A stretch of DNA of 64,000 nt, from positions 41,903 to 105,902 of the forward strand of contig SWBL01000170.1 in NCBI GenBank assembly GCA_024195585.1. Reading direction: 5' to 3'. Below are positions 11,393 through 21,887 of the stretch, one piece after another; position 1 is the stretch's first letter; the number at the start of each line of letters is the position of its first letter. A model generated the notes under the pieces. It saw nothing but the letters and a program-made list of their open reading frames with translations. It did not search any database and was not told the origin of the DNA. A program made the position numbers and the translations under genes. This stretch comes from Aureobasidium sp. EXF-3400. Taxonomy: Eukaryota > Ascomycota > Dothideomycetes > Dothideales > Saccotheciaceae.

Positions 11393-13241
11393 ATGGCGTT
11401 AGGAAATTTCTTCAACAAGAAGCCTACTATTGTTGCTGATGCACCTCCTCTCCCGAATGCGCCCGAAGTCGAGAAACCCATGTTCGGCAACGAGGGATAT
11501 GGCGACCAGCCTGCCGCGTACGATCCCGAGAAGACTGGTCCCAGGGGCATGAGCATGAACAGAATCGACGGACCTATGACCAAATCCGTCAGCCAACAAG
11601 GCGATCTCAGCGATGACAGCTCCGGCTTGACCGTGGGAAAGCAGATGGAGATGGAGGCCGGAAATGCCATCAAGTACAGAACTTGCAGTTGGCCAAAGGT
11701 GTGACCCTATCGCGCGTGTTTTGTTTTCCTCCTACCTTCCCACTTGCGACATGGAGCGAGTCGACTCTCTGCCCAATGCGACAACCCATCGTTTTCGCTC
11801 TCAAGTTCCTCATGCAGCAAGCCCTTGCACCACTTCCATCTCCTTGCCCAATGATTTGTTCCAAATTCGGAAAGCTCTACCATGGGACGTACAAGAACCG
11901 ACCTAATCCATCTTCTAGACTGCGGCATTGTTGTTTTCTGAGTACATCTGCTTGGCTATCATGTCTTTCCCATACTCGTACGCCACTCTAGGTCTGGTAC
12001 CCGGCCTGATCTTGACCGTTGTCATTGCCGGGCTGGTCCTGTACACCTCTCTTGTTCTCTGGTATGTTGGATGGAAAGCCCGTCTCACGAACCGTGTCTG
12101 ACTCAATTGTAGGGAGTTCTGCCTGCGTCACCCTGAAGTAAAGGATGTCTGCGACATTGGACAAATGCTGTTCTGGGGTCAAAGATGGGCATGGTGGGCT
12201 ACTGCCTTCATGTTCATCCTGAACAACACTTTCATCCAGGGCCTGCATTGCTTGACTGGTGCCAAATACCTTAACACCATGACTGGTCACGGTCTCTGCA
12301 CAATCGCCTTCAGCGCCATCGTTGCTTCCGTTTCCTTCGTTGCGTCGCTTCCTCGTACTTTCAGCACTCTTGCTCTGTTGGGTACCGGATCTGCGTTCTT
12401 TACCTTCATCTCGGTCCTCCTGGCCACCATCTTCTCTGGTATCGAGCCTCACCCTGCTGGTTATCCCAAGTATGGAGAGCCTCTCGTGCTTGCAGTCCCA
12501 CAGGCAGGTACCACTTTTGTTGCCGGAATGTCCGCATTCATGAACATCAGCTACACATTTATTGGACAGATTACTCTGCCCTCTTTCATCGCTGAAATGA
12601 AGAACCCTCGCGATTTCCCCAAGGCTCTCTGGGCTGTTACCATCGCCGAAGTCATTCTTTTCTCGCTCGTTGGTGCTATCATTTACGCCTACACGGGTAC
12701 TCAATACTACACCGCACCTGCCTTCGGATCCTTGAGCAACGAAGTATACAAGAAAGTTAGTTTCTCGTTTATGATTCCGACCATCATTTTCCTAGGCGTA
12801 CTCTACGCCTCGGTCTCTGCACGCTTTGTCTTTTTCAGAATCTTTGCTGGAACTAGACACATGGGTGAGCATACTGTTGTTGGCTGGGTGAGCTGGGCTG
12901 CTATCCTGCTCTGTACCTGGATCTTAGCCTTTATCATTGCTGAAGTCATTCCCTTCTTCAGTGATCTGCTGTCGCTTATGAGTTCGCTCTTTGACAGCTT
13001 CTTTGGATTCATCTTCTGGGGTGTCGCGTACCTTCGTATGCGTAGAGTTGATTACGGACCAGACTTCTGGAAGAATAGAGGCTTCAGGGGAAGCTTCGGA
13101 GCTGTCTTTAACCTGATTCTCATTTGCATTGGATTGCTGTTCCTCAGTGGAGGCACATATGCCTCTGTACAGAGCATTATTGATGGATACAACTCTTCAT
13201 CATATGGCACAGCCTTCTCCTGTGCCAACAACGGACTCTAG
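11393..13241 (+). CDS. Amino-acid permease, AAAP family (Mtr-like neutral amino acid transporter)
   Basis: Three exons (11393-11698, 11919-12061, 12113-13241) give 525 residues. A roughly 100-residue hydrophilic cytosolic N-terminus is followed by about 11 membrane segments. The first membrane region (TAALLFSEYICLAIMSFPYS) and the later HPEVKDVCDIGQMLFWGQR are typical of the AAAP/PF01490 fungal branch that includes Neurospora Mtr, a proton symporter for neutral and aromatic amino acids. The first intron is unusually long here (220 nt); the second is 51 nt. The protein should be in the plasma membrane. Substrate range cannot be read from sequence. Confidence 0.88.
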
Positions 13242-13630
13242 AGAAACTGGAAGACATTGACAGTCTGCGTGTGGAGACCACTTGGAATACAGAATGATTG
13301 CTACGATTTGAATGTACGCGCAATGGTTACACGTTGAATATTTTCCTTTACCAAATTGATAGCTTATTTTAATTGATATTTTGTTCTGAATCCTATTATT
13401 GATGGCAGGTGTTAACCAGGCTCGAAATCAGTCGGACAGGCTGAATTGCATGTGATAGATTGCCAAGAGAAATGACGAGGGCGGTGGTTCCGTTGAGCCG
13501 CACGAGCTTGTGCCATGTGTTCTTCTACCATGGCACCTTCGCACTCTCTCAGACTATCACCGTTTGACAAGAGAGTACTCATTGTCGATTTACTGCGCAA
13601 CGTTTGAACCGCTCGTCGTTACTAAACATA
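13242..13630. promoter_or_regulatory. Intergenic region upstream of OPI3
   Basis: This stretch contains the AT-rich 3' flank of the permease gene (13330-13400) and the OPI3 promoter. No gene is seen. Confidence 0.4.
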
Positions 13631-14654
13631 ATGTCTTCTATCTCTGACTTTGTCGATCTTGGACAGCCTATGTTCTGGTGTAAGTTGGAACCGAAATGCC
13701 GACCCAGCACACATGGGATCGTTGAAGAAGACAAGCTTATTCGAGATGCAACACAGTGTCTGCAGCTAGCATCTGTTTCAACCCTACTTTCTGGAAGTAA
13801 GCAGGTCTCGTTGCAAGAGTTTGTTTCGGAAAACATACTGATGACCTTTTAGCACAGCCGCAAGATCAGGTAAGGTTCACTGTTCGAATGTCTCCGAGCA
13901 CGATGAAGAAAGACGCAGAAGTCGCTGTGGAATCAAGCAACCTGAAGAGAGAGAAAGAGAACAGAAAATTGACATGTTTTGCACATCTTGCAGAGTACCA
14001 CAACAAGACCATCACCAAGCTGTTTGGCGGCAACTCGCTTTACGGCTGCTATGCCCTCGCCGTGACAATCTTCACCCTTGGAATTGTTCGAGACAGCATG
14101 TACGCATCTCTTTTTTATCATTCTGGTCAAGAAGCAACCGCCCATTACGCGCCAAAATCGTCGACCTCGTCCCCTCACGCACCAACCCTCCCAAAGCGAC
14201 ACATGAAATTGAAAGAGGCCAGACGATGAAAGCTTGCTAACAGAACCAAAGCTACGAACGCGCCCTGCGCAGTCAACCCACTCACCCACTCCTTCTTGGC
14301 CCTGTTCCTGAGGCCTTGGCCATCGCTCTCTTCGCATCTGGAAACGTCCTCGTGCTTAGCTCCATGTACGCTCTCGGCATCACTGGCACCTACCTCGGTG
14401 ACTACTTCGGCATCCTCATGGATGACATGGTCACGGGCTTTCCTTTCAACGTCTGCTCAGCACCCATGTACTATGGTTCTACGCTCAGCTTCTTGGGATC
14501 AGCACTATGGTTCGGCAAGCCTGCAGGAGTGATCTTGACGGGACTGGTGTTCTTGGTCTACAAGGTTGCTTTGACCTACGAGGATCCATTCACTGCGGGT
14601 ATCTATGCCGAGAGGGAGAGAAAGCAGAAGGCTGAAGGCAAGAAGGTCCGTTGA
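13631..14654 (+). CDS. OPI3: Phospholipid N-methyltransferase (phosphatidyl-N-methylethanolamine methyltransferase)
   Basis: Opi3/PEMT performs the last methylations of phosphatidylethanolamine to phosphatidylcholine in the ER membrane. Five exons (13631-13679, 13766-13796, 13853-13869, 13994-14099, 14252-14654) give 201 residues, close to yeast Opi3 (206). Diagnostic stretches are ICFNPTFWNTAARSEYHNKT, KLFGGNSLYGCYALAVTIFT, LGITGTYLGDYFGILMDD and the C-terminal YEDPFTAGIYAERERK. The GTYLGDYFG and C-terminal EDP regions correspond to the S-adenosylmethionine-binding parts of the family. Exons 2 and 3 are only 31 and 17 nt, so an unspliced reading would miss the first third of the protein. Confidence 0.9.
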
Positions 14655-14930
14655 TCGTCTTGAGGCCATGATACAGAAAGATGGAAGTGATTGGTGAAGA
14701 GCAGGAGAGGAAATGAAGGAGTAGAAAGCATAAAGAACAGAGCTGTCGGTCGCCAGACTACAGCTGCTAGATGGAAAGGATTCAACATGGGGTGGACTAG
14801 CTTGCAAGGGAGCAGAGGAGGTAGAGATGGAGGAAGGAGCTGGACACGAGACACGAATTCAACACGGATGCGCATATAATATGTACATGTCATTATAAAA
14901 GTAGTCGTTGCACGATTTTGATCTTGTGCT

Positions 14931-15356
14931 TCATCCAAGTCGTATGCCCAAGGTGCGTTCCAGCATTCTCACGTTCTCGTCGAAGCCCTCATAGGCAGCG
15001 TTCCTCAGCCTCATACCATTTTTATCACGCCTCCTATGCTCTTTCTATCAATTCCCATGCTCTTAGCTCTTACCTTGTTGTATAACTTACAGCGAACTCG
15101 GCACACCCCTATTCTTACAGCCCCAAACCTGCAACAGATTCCTCACTATTTTGTCTTCGAGTCCTTTGTACTTGGCAGCATTGTTCAAGAATTCTAACGT
15201 TTGAGATATTTGTCGCGAGTCGAAGGGAGATGTGGGATTGCGGAACGAGGAGCGAAGATGGGATTGCAGGGTGAAGCGGGCGGGTTTCGCGTAACGGATT
15301 GCTTGGAGAGATGTTCGGAGGAGATGGCGGTATGCGTGGATGATGTCTTGCGACAT
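14931..15356 (-). CDS. Small LYR-like protein (DUF1763-type), probably mitochondrial
   Basis: Two exons (15091-15356 and 14931-15033; 57-nt intron, phase 2) encode 122 residues. The N-terminal AYRHLLRTSLQAIRYAKPAR resembles LYR-motif helices, and the middle LEFLNNAAKYKGLEDKIVRN and C-terminal YEGFDENVRMLERTLGIRL match what I recall of the fungal DUF1763 family. LYR proteins usually bind acyl-ACP and help assemble mitochondrial complexes, but a role here is inference. The C-terminal exon is recovered only after splicing from GTAAGT. The gene is head-to-head with TSC10 (171 bp apart) and converges with OPI3. Confidence 0.65.
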
Positions 15357-15527
15357 TTGCTTGTCGTCGTGGTGTAGTGGGATGAGCAGCTGGAGTGAAG
15401 AAAGACGAGAATGACGCTGGACGAGCGACGAGGGAGGGTCGTGTTTGGTTTGTTTGTTTAGCAGGGGTCCATGGATGCGATGCGACAGATACAACCTTGA
15501 CATTTACCATCCTCTCGCTGTCTGATC
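15357..15527. promoter_or_regulatory. Short bidirectional promoter (LYR-like / TSC10)
   Basis: Only 171 bases separate two divergent start codons, so the genes must share this regulatory DNA. Confidence 0.5.
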
Positions 15528-16701
15528 ATGACAACAACAGAGCTGTTGGCTCATCCTGTAGTGGTTGGTCTTGTTGCTGTCGTTGTCGCCAGTGCTGCAA
15601 TGGGCCTCTTCTCATCCAACAAGCATTTCCCCGTTGAGGGCAGGGTAACTTTGTCATGACCACTCGGGTTGATGTATGCATCCTAACATGACTTTACATA
15701 GACTGTCTTGATCACTGGAGGTTCGAGTGGTATGGGAAAGGCTCTTGCGACAAAGCTAGCTCAACAAGGTGCCAATGTGTGCATTGTCGCCAGAAATCAA
15801 GCCAAACTCGACCAAGCAATCGACCACATCAAGGTACTTCCTTCCACAATTCCAATCTGCCTGCTCTACATTCGTGTCAACTAACCCTGCCACTCAGTCA
15901 CATGCCAAATCTCCGAACCAGCGCTTCTTAGCCATCAGCGCCGATTGCACCTCGCCCCAAGACAACACCCGCATCCTCAACCACACCACATCATGGAACA
16001 ACTCCCAAGCACCTGACATAGTCTGGGCAAACGCTGGCTCTTCGTCTCCTGGCCTTTTCATTGATACTCCTCTTGAGACGCATCGCGCCCAGATGGACAC
16101 AAACTACTGGGCTTCCTTCTACCTCGCCCACGCGACTCTCAAACTCTGGCTCGCACCACAGCAAAAGAAGGACCAACACAAAACAAGACACTTCATCATA
16201 ACATCCAGCAGTGTTGCCTTTGTAGGTGTCGCGGGATACACTCCCTACGCTCCTACCAAAGCTGCCTTGAAGTCTCTAGCCGACTCGCTGCGCATGGAAT
16301 TGAATCTCTACAACGGCAGCATCAAGTCGTCTAAGCCTTCTCCTGCTGCTGCTACACAGATTCATTTAGTCTGCCCTGGAACCATCCTATCTCCCGGCTA
16401 TGAAGCAGAAAACGTCACAAAGCATCCTGTTACCAAGATCCTGGAATCTGGCGATCCGAAACAAACAGAGGATCAAGTTGCAGATGCTGCTCTGAAGGGC
16501 TTGCAACGAGGTGACTATGTCATCACAACACAATGGTTGGGTCATGCTATGAGAGTCTCTGCTCTAGGTGGCTCCCCTAGAAATGGCTGGGGTATCGTGG
16601 ACGTCCTCTTCGGCTGGGTGACTGCCATTGCCTGGCTGTTTATTGCGCCTGATATGGAAAGCAAGGTGTGGAAATGGGGCAAAGAGCATGGCTGTTCATA
16701 A
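15528..16701 (+). CDS. TSC10: 3-ketodihydrosphingosine reductase
   Basis: Tsc10/KDSR reduces 3-ketosphinganine to dihydrosphingosine with NADPH in the ER, the second step of sphingolipid synthesis. Exons 15528-15644, 15702-15833 and 15898-16701 give 350 residues. An N-terminal membrane segment ([18 protein letters not shown]) precedes the Rossmann motif [13 protein letters not shown] ([10 protein letters not shown]), a Ser (TSSSVAF) and YxxxK ([15 protein letters not shown]) complete the SDR catalytic set. A hydrophobic C-terminal stretch ([14 protein letters not shown]) resembles the membrane tail of the family. It diverges from the LYR-like gene and converges with the lyase-amidohydrolase fusion, 105 bp between stop codons. 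Confidence 0.88.
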
Positions 16702-16806
16702 TGCCCACATGGTAAAAGTTTGATCTTGTTTGTATGATACCCCTCTGTATTGAACATACTGCTCTATTTCCTCCTAGCCTTGGAAACGAGATGCCTCCAA
16801 TAAACT

Positions 16807-19095
16807 TTACTGAAATCTCTCAATGACCTCTCTCATCACTTGTTCCACAACCATGATACTTTCAACGTCCACCCATTCATCCTTTCCATGCAGTCCCTCG
16901 CCTGTAGGCCCAAACACCAAAGAAGGGATACCAGCTTCGCTCAGCAACGCAGCATCTGTCCAGAATTTCGCCGCTGTAGGCCGTACCTCTTTCTCGCCTC
17001 GCACATCAGCAATTGCCTTGGCGGTTGCAACGAGTAGAGGATGTGTCTTTGCCATTGGTAGTAAAGGCTTACGCTCAAAAAGCACCTTTGGTAGCTCAAA
17101 CTTGAACTTCTTGTCTGCAGCGGCAAGTTTATCGAGGATATTTGTGATATCCTTGACGATGGCAGCAGATGATTGAGAGGTGCTGTCGTCGTTGACAGTG
17201 CGGAACTCGAGGGTCAGTGTACAGGATCCAGCATAACTGCTATTCTCCTCCCCACCTCTGATGGTGCCACAGTGCATTGTTGCTTGTCCTAAGACATCAT
17301 CTCTAGGCAATGTTTCAGCATACATCTCAACAGCCTTCAAGAAATTGGCAGCCGACATGATGGCATCTACGCCTGTTTGAGCATCAGAGCCATGTGCAGC
17401 AATTCCGAGAATGGTAACTTCAACCCACACGAAACCTTTGTGTGCATGGTGGAGTTGTAAAGATGTAGGTTCGGGGATCAGTGCAGCATCTGCCCTCCAC
17501 CCTGCAGCGAGGACAGCAGCAGAACCTATGCTTTTGTCTTCCTCGTCCGCCACTGCGGTAAAGATGACATCGCCTTTGCTGCCATGTACGGAGAAATGCA
17601 GAAGTGTGGTCATGGCAGCTGCGACCCCAGCTTTCATATCCAACACGCCTCGGCCGTAGATCTTGCCGTCCACAAGACTGCCGCTAAGAGGATCGGAGCC
17701 GTACGTGGATAAGGAGACTGTATCAATGTGTCCGTTCAACATGAGGGATATGGTATTGGGATCGCTGCCACGAACCACTCCCACCACAGAGGGGCGACTT
17801 GGCACTGACTCGACGATATGAGTCTCGATACCACGATAGTGTAGCCATTGCGTGATGAATGATGCAATCTTTGCTTCTCCTGGCGCAGAACCCGTCATAT
17901 CCAGCGAGGGACTCGAGCTATCGATTTGGACGAGTTGTTGAGTCAAGGCCACCACTTCGTCGTTGCTGACATCGAAAGGAATGTCGTAAGGTCTCTTGGC
18001 TTCGGTATTGATCAGAATCACCGACGACCCTTTGGCAACGTGTCCCTCGGACACAAGTCTTTTCAAGGCTGCGAGACCGGAAGCACCACAGGGCCCAGCA
18101 TTCACATGATGGCGATGCATATCTTGCACTGCAAGATGAGTCTCGAAGTCAGAGACCGTGGTGCTCAGGTCGACATAATCGCGAAGGTATGGCCAGGAAA
18201 TGGAACTCAGCGTTCCGCAGTTGCATCCAGCATTGATTGTGTTGGATGTGATGATAGATGTAGCTTCTCCAGCGACAAGGGAAGCGTGCAAACATGCCGC
18301 TGTATCGGGCTCTACAGCCACAGTCTCAAAGTTTCGGTGTCCCTTGGCATATGTGATCACTGCTTGAGCTAAAGAGCCCACACCAACAGGCGTGATGATG
18401 GTTGTTGGTTGTACATCCAGCTCTTGCAACTGCTCTTCCATTTCGGCAAAGATGGTTGCATATCCATCGATGATCCAGGTTGGGATATCTTCGTAACCTT
18501 CAAAGGCTGTATCTTGCACGAGTATGTTGTTCTTGGATGCGGCAGCAGCAGAAGCAGCACTAGAAACAGCGAAATCATAATCTCCTTGGACCACAATTAC
18601 CTCCGCTCCTTCAGCAGCAATCAAACGCAGGAAGTTTGGATGCAGATCATGAGGCACATAGATGGACGACTCGATACCAAGCGATCGTGCCATCCAAGCG
18701 ATTGCTCTGCCATGATTTCCATCTGTGGCAGCTAATAGCCTACAGCCGCGATCTTTAGCAGCGGAAGCTACCTGTTCTAGAGTAGCAGACTCGAGATCCA
18801 ACGACAAGTGTGAGATTAGAGCGCGAAAGCAACCCCACGATGCTCCTGAAGCTTTGAAAGAAGGTAAACCGAAGCGTGATGATTCGTCTTTGATGTAAAT
18901 CCCGTCGAGACCTAGCTCTGCAGCGAGCGTGTCTAAGGAAAGGAGAGCTGTAGGCTCATATCCAACGAGCGCTCTGTGAAACTTGTATTGGACTGTAGAG
19001 TTGGCTATGTCAATAGAAGGACTGGGTGATGTTTGGCGCACCCATGTGGGTCTACGGAGTGAAGGTCTTGCTGGCGACTGGAATCGGAAAGGCAT
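16807..19095 (-). CDS. Bifunctional fusion: diaminopropionate-ammonia-lyase-like PLP enzyme + M20 amidohydrolase
   Basis: One uninterrupted exon encodes 762 residues from ATG 19095. Residues about 1-370 are a fold-type II PLP enzyme of the diaminopropionate ammonia-lyase/threonine dehydratase group: predicted Schiff-base Lys81 in PSFKASGASW, GNHG (126-129), and the VGVGSLAQA phosphate-binding region. Residues about 380-762 are an M20 peptidase/deacetylase (ArgE/DapE type) with all metal ligands: His456 and Asp458 (LNGHIDTV), Asp486 (GRGVLDMKAG), Glu518/Glu519 (VADEED), Glu542 (IPEPT) and a C-terminal His (EGLHGKDEW). Both halves look active. A reasonable inference is that M20 releases an amino acid from an acyl or peptide conjugate that the PLP half then eliminates. 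A CGG-rich palindromic region and a Zn2Cys6 gene lie upstream. Confidence 0.85.
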   Translation of the reverse strand: MPFRFQSPARPSLRRPTWVRQTSPSPSIDIANSTVQYKFHRALVGYEPTALLSLDTLAAELGLDGIYIKDESSRFGLPSFKASGASWGCFRALISHLSLDLESATLEQVASAAKDRGCRLLAATDGNHGRAIAWMARSLGIESSIYVPHDLHPNFLRLIAAEGAEVIVVQGDYDFAVSSAASAAAASKNNILVQDTAFEGYEDIPTWIIDGYATIFAEMEEQLQELDVQPTTIITPVGVGSLAQAVITYAKGHRNFETVAVEPDTAACLHASLVAGEATSIITSNTINAGCNCGTLSSISWPYLRDYVDLSTTVSDFETHLAVQDMHRHHVNAGPCGASGLAALKRLVSEGHVAKGSSVILINTEAKRPYDIPFDVSNDEVVALTQQLVQIDSSSPSLDMTGSAPGEAKIASFITQWLHYRGIETHIVESVPSRPSVVGVVRGSDPNTISLMLNGHIDTVSLSTYGSDPLSGSLVDGKIYGRGVLDMKAGVAAAMTTLLHFSVHGSKGDVIFTAVADEEDKSIGSAAVLAAGWRADAALIPEPTSLQLHHAHKGFVWVEVTILGIAAHGSDAQTGVDAIMSAANFLKAVEMYAETLPRDDVLGQATMHCGTIRGGEENSSYAGSCTLTLEFRTVNDDSTSQSSAAIVKDITNILDKLAAADKKFKFELPKVLFERKPLLPMAKTHPLLVATAKAIADVRGEKEVRPTAAKFWTDAALLSEAGIPSLVFGPTGEGLHGKDEWVDVESIMVVEQVMREVIERFQ

Positions 19096-19200
19096 TATGA
19101 CGGGTAAAGAGATACAGAAAGGAGAACAAATGCGATCTCGAGGATGACTGCAGATATAGAGACGAGTAGATCAACTGTACACACTACTTTATATCTTCGG

Positions 19201-19290
19201 CTTCCGTCGGACGCCGTCGGAAGTGAAGTTGGGTTGTGTCGAATGCGAGCTTCAAGAGCCGGAAGTCCAACGGAAGACCGACGGAGGCGG
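19201..19290. promoter_or_regulatory. Palindromic CGG-rich element upstream of the lyase-M20 gene
   Basis: Bases 19201-19223 form a near-perfect inverted repeat: arms CTTCCGTCGG and CCGTCGGAAG around ACG, one mismatch. Further CGG/CCG half-sites follow at 19250-19290 (CCGGAAG, CCGACGG). Zn2Cys6 regulators bind paired CGG triplets, and such a gene lies next upstream on the same strand. Binding itself is inference. Confidence 0.4.
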
Positions 19291-19784
19291 TTTTCGGAAA
19301 ACTTGTCGAAGCCGGGAAACTTGTCGGTAAACTGACCACCATCTTCGAGTAGGCCGACCGCTACCATATATCTTTCGAGAAGATCCGATCATTTTGGTGT
19401 TGATGCCAGCTAAACAGAGGAGATTCCAAGAGAATGACAGTATGGGCGCTTCTACATATCTCAGTCAGCATTGGTAACAGGAGCGATTCTTTTCTATTAT
19501 AGAAAGTGATATTTCAGGGCTCAGATTTGCCTTTTGTTGCAATCGTATCCCTCCTTACACCTTACCCATAGACCCTAGAAGGGTAGGGTCAAGACCGCAG
19601 GATTTGTGTGGGAATCATAAGTATCTGTTTTTGTCTTTTGTGTCTTCATGGCCACGTTGTGTTTGTGTAAAGGTGTGGAGGGAAGCGAACAACTTACCGA
19701 CTGATATTCATTATTTGTGCATGAAAGAATTGTGGAAACCGACTGATTGTTCAACTCCAGGTGCTCAATGCAAATGATTAGTGG
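19291..19784. other. Intergenic region (upstream of lyase-M20, 3' of the Zn2Cys6 gene)
   Basis: AT-rich with no credible reading frame. It probably contains the distal lyase-M20 promoter and the 3' UTR of the regulator gene. Confidence 0.35.
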
Positions 19785-21606
19785 TCACAGCAGACTTCCA
19801 ACAGTGAAATATTCGCCGAAGATGTCAAAGCCAGCCAAGGCATCAAAATCGCCCATTCCCATAACCTGTGAAGGCAAAGGCGTTCCGGCAATGTGAAGCT
19901 GGGGTAATATCTCGGCGCCACCATTTGAGCCGTCATCTCCATTTGAATCTGCGTGCGTTGATCTTTCCAGTGCGCGCTGTATGATGAGTCCATGCTTGTA
20001 TGCAATGTGCGATTCGCCGCATGCAACCTTGAAGAGGTACGCCCGCAAGTTCTCGACTAGATGATGATCGATTGCACTTTCGCAAAGGACTAGTGCTGCG
20101 TATGATGCAATAAAGAAAGCGAAATCTGGTAGATCAAGCGCCTGGTCTGAAGAGTGACGCACGAACTGAGAGACAATATTCGCACTTTCTCGCCAAGCGG
20201 GTATATTCTTTTCGTGCATAGCTTGAGGTGACAAGCCTTGCTGGGCAGAGGCATTGCGACGGTGGAGCAACAGGTGCCCAAACCAGTGAGACAACTCGAG
20301 GGTCCTCGGCGGGCCCGAACTGGCAAGAAAACGGCTCCATGCAAAGTCCCAAGGTGTGAATGCAGATTCGGGAGTCACTGTAGGGTTTTGCAGAGCTGTG
20401 TGGAGGCAGATGTAGAATTGCAGCTCGGCTATCAATGGTGTATCGAATGGCATGATTGTAGGCTGTTCCAGTAGACGACGGCAACCGTCCATGAGTCGAA
20501 CCGAAATGCTGAGAGGTCGGCCACTGCCAATTGAGTATTGTAGATGAGTAAGACAGAGACCACTCCATACGCGCAACTGCTCGATGGTGCGTTCTTCGAC
20601 TACACCTGGTTGTTTGACATTGCTCGGACCGAACGCAACGACTGCATGGTTCGCGGTACTAGCACTTAGATGCCAACTGTCTAGAGGCTTGTCGGTTTGT
20701 ACCGCGGGACTGAAGAGACAGAGCAATGTCAATGCCTGAACAACACTACTCGCGACTGGAGGTGTCTCAATGACTGCATCCGCAACGAGATGCTTAACGT
20801 GTTTGTAGGTATCTTGTACTGTCTGCGAAGGAACCTCAGGGTGATAACGAGTTGCCAGTAAGCAGAGTACATTCATCAACAAAGGCGAGGCCCGAGAGAA
20901 ATCCCGCGACGCGTTGTTAACGAATTCAACAACATCAGCTAGGGGAATCCACTTGCTGTACCTGTCGATGGATCTATCCGGTGGTTAGTCCTGCCACATA
21001 GACCTCCCGAGGCAGAAATTTCCATTGCGGTACTCACGTTCGGAGGAGCTGGACTGCGGTCTCGAAAGGCAAGAGACCTACGGAGACAACGTCAAGACGG
21101 TTGGTCTCTTCTGCAGAAGGTTGGCCTGACTGAGCATACAACTCAGACTGCAGGTCCTGGAGAATTTCGACTGGTTTGGGGTAGTTGTGTGCGATGACTG
21201 TATCGGAGTTATGTCCTTCCGCAGGAGCATCAGGACTGTTCGAGTTATCGTCGACCCGGTTCAGGGTGGATTCGGAGTGAGGAAAGACTGCTTCAGACAA
21301 TTTGGCAATCAAGTGTTCGACGCGTTTTAGCCGAGTCTCAACATCATTGTCGTTGGCTGAGTCAGAAGGAGCTGGCACCGAGATGCGATTTGAGCTACGC
21401 TTCGGCAGTTCACACTCGAGACTTGAGTCGCATAGATGTTAGGAGATATGTCATGACAGTTCAATGGAAACGAACTCGAGTACTTGACATCGATGACATG
21501 CGTCGGCGTTGGGCTGCACTTCGCAGCGTGCTTTGGATGTGCGACATGACTTGCATGCTTTTCCAATACGTTGACGCTTAGCCGGACGGTCCTGTTCAGC
21601 GTCCAT
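19785..21606 (-). CDS. Zn2Cys6 fungal transcription factor
   Basis: The start MDAEQDRPAKRQRIGKACKS at 21606 has a basic nuclear-localisation-like run directly before the zinc cluster. Five cysteines are in place (CKSC, six residues, C, eight residues, CHRC). The sixth must come from the next exon (probably CELPKR). The first intron, between about 21490 and 21400, could not be fixed to a unique splice pair. A coiled stretch follows (VETRLKRVEHLIAKLSEAVF). An intron at 20962-21037 joins LLRT to YSKWIPLADVV. The remainder to the stop at 19785 is the helical fungal-specific regulatory domain. It lies immediately upstream of the lyase-M20 fusion and could be its regulator (inference). It is divergent from the DHCR24-like gene. 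Confidence 0.8.
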
Positions 21607-21887
21607 GTCGAAGTGGTTGTTTCGATACAGCTGCACACCGCTTAATCGAGGACGTTGAGGTATGGAGAAAAAATGGTTGCTCGGAAGTGGGCTTGGCGGC
21701 TGTCTGCGGAAGGAGCGACCAACTTCCAGCTCCAAATTAACATTCACTTCATCAACCTCTACATCAGCACGTAATCATACTTTTCCTTGCACATCACGAA
21801 AAAGTCGACACTGGATGCTACTGCAAACAAAATAAAATCCACACTGGTCTCTGGAAATATTGACAGCCTAGCCAACGGTAAATCAGC

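Noticed and set aside
11988..12704. 238-codon reverse-strand frame
   Set aside because: It overlaps the permease's membrane-domain exons, which have clear family motifs; the antisense product is compositionally random.
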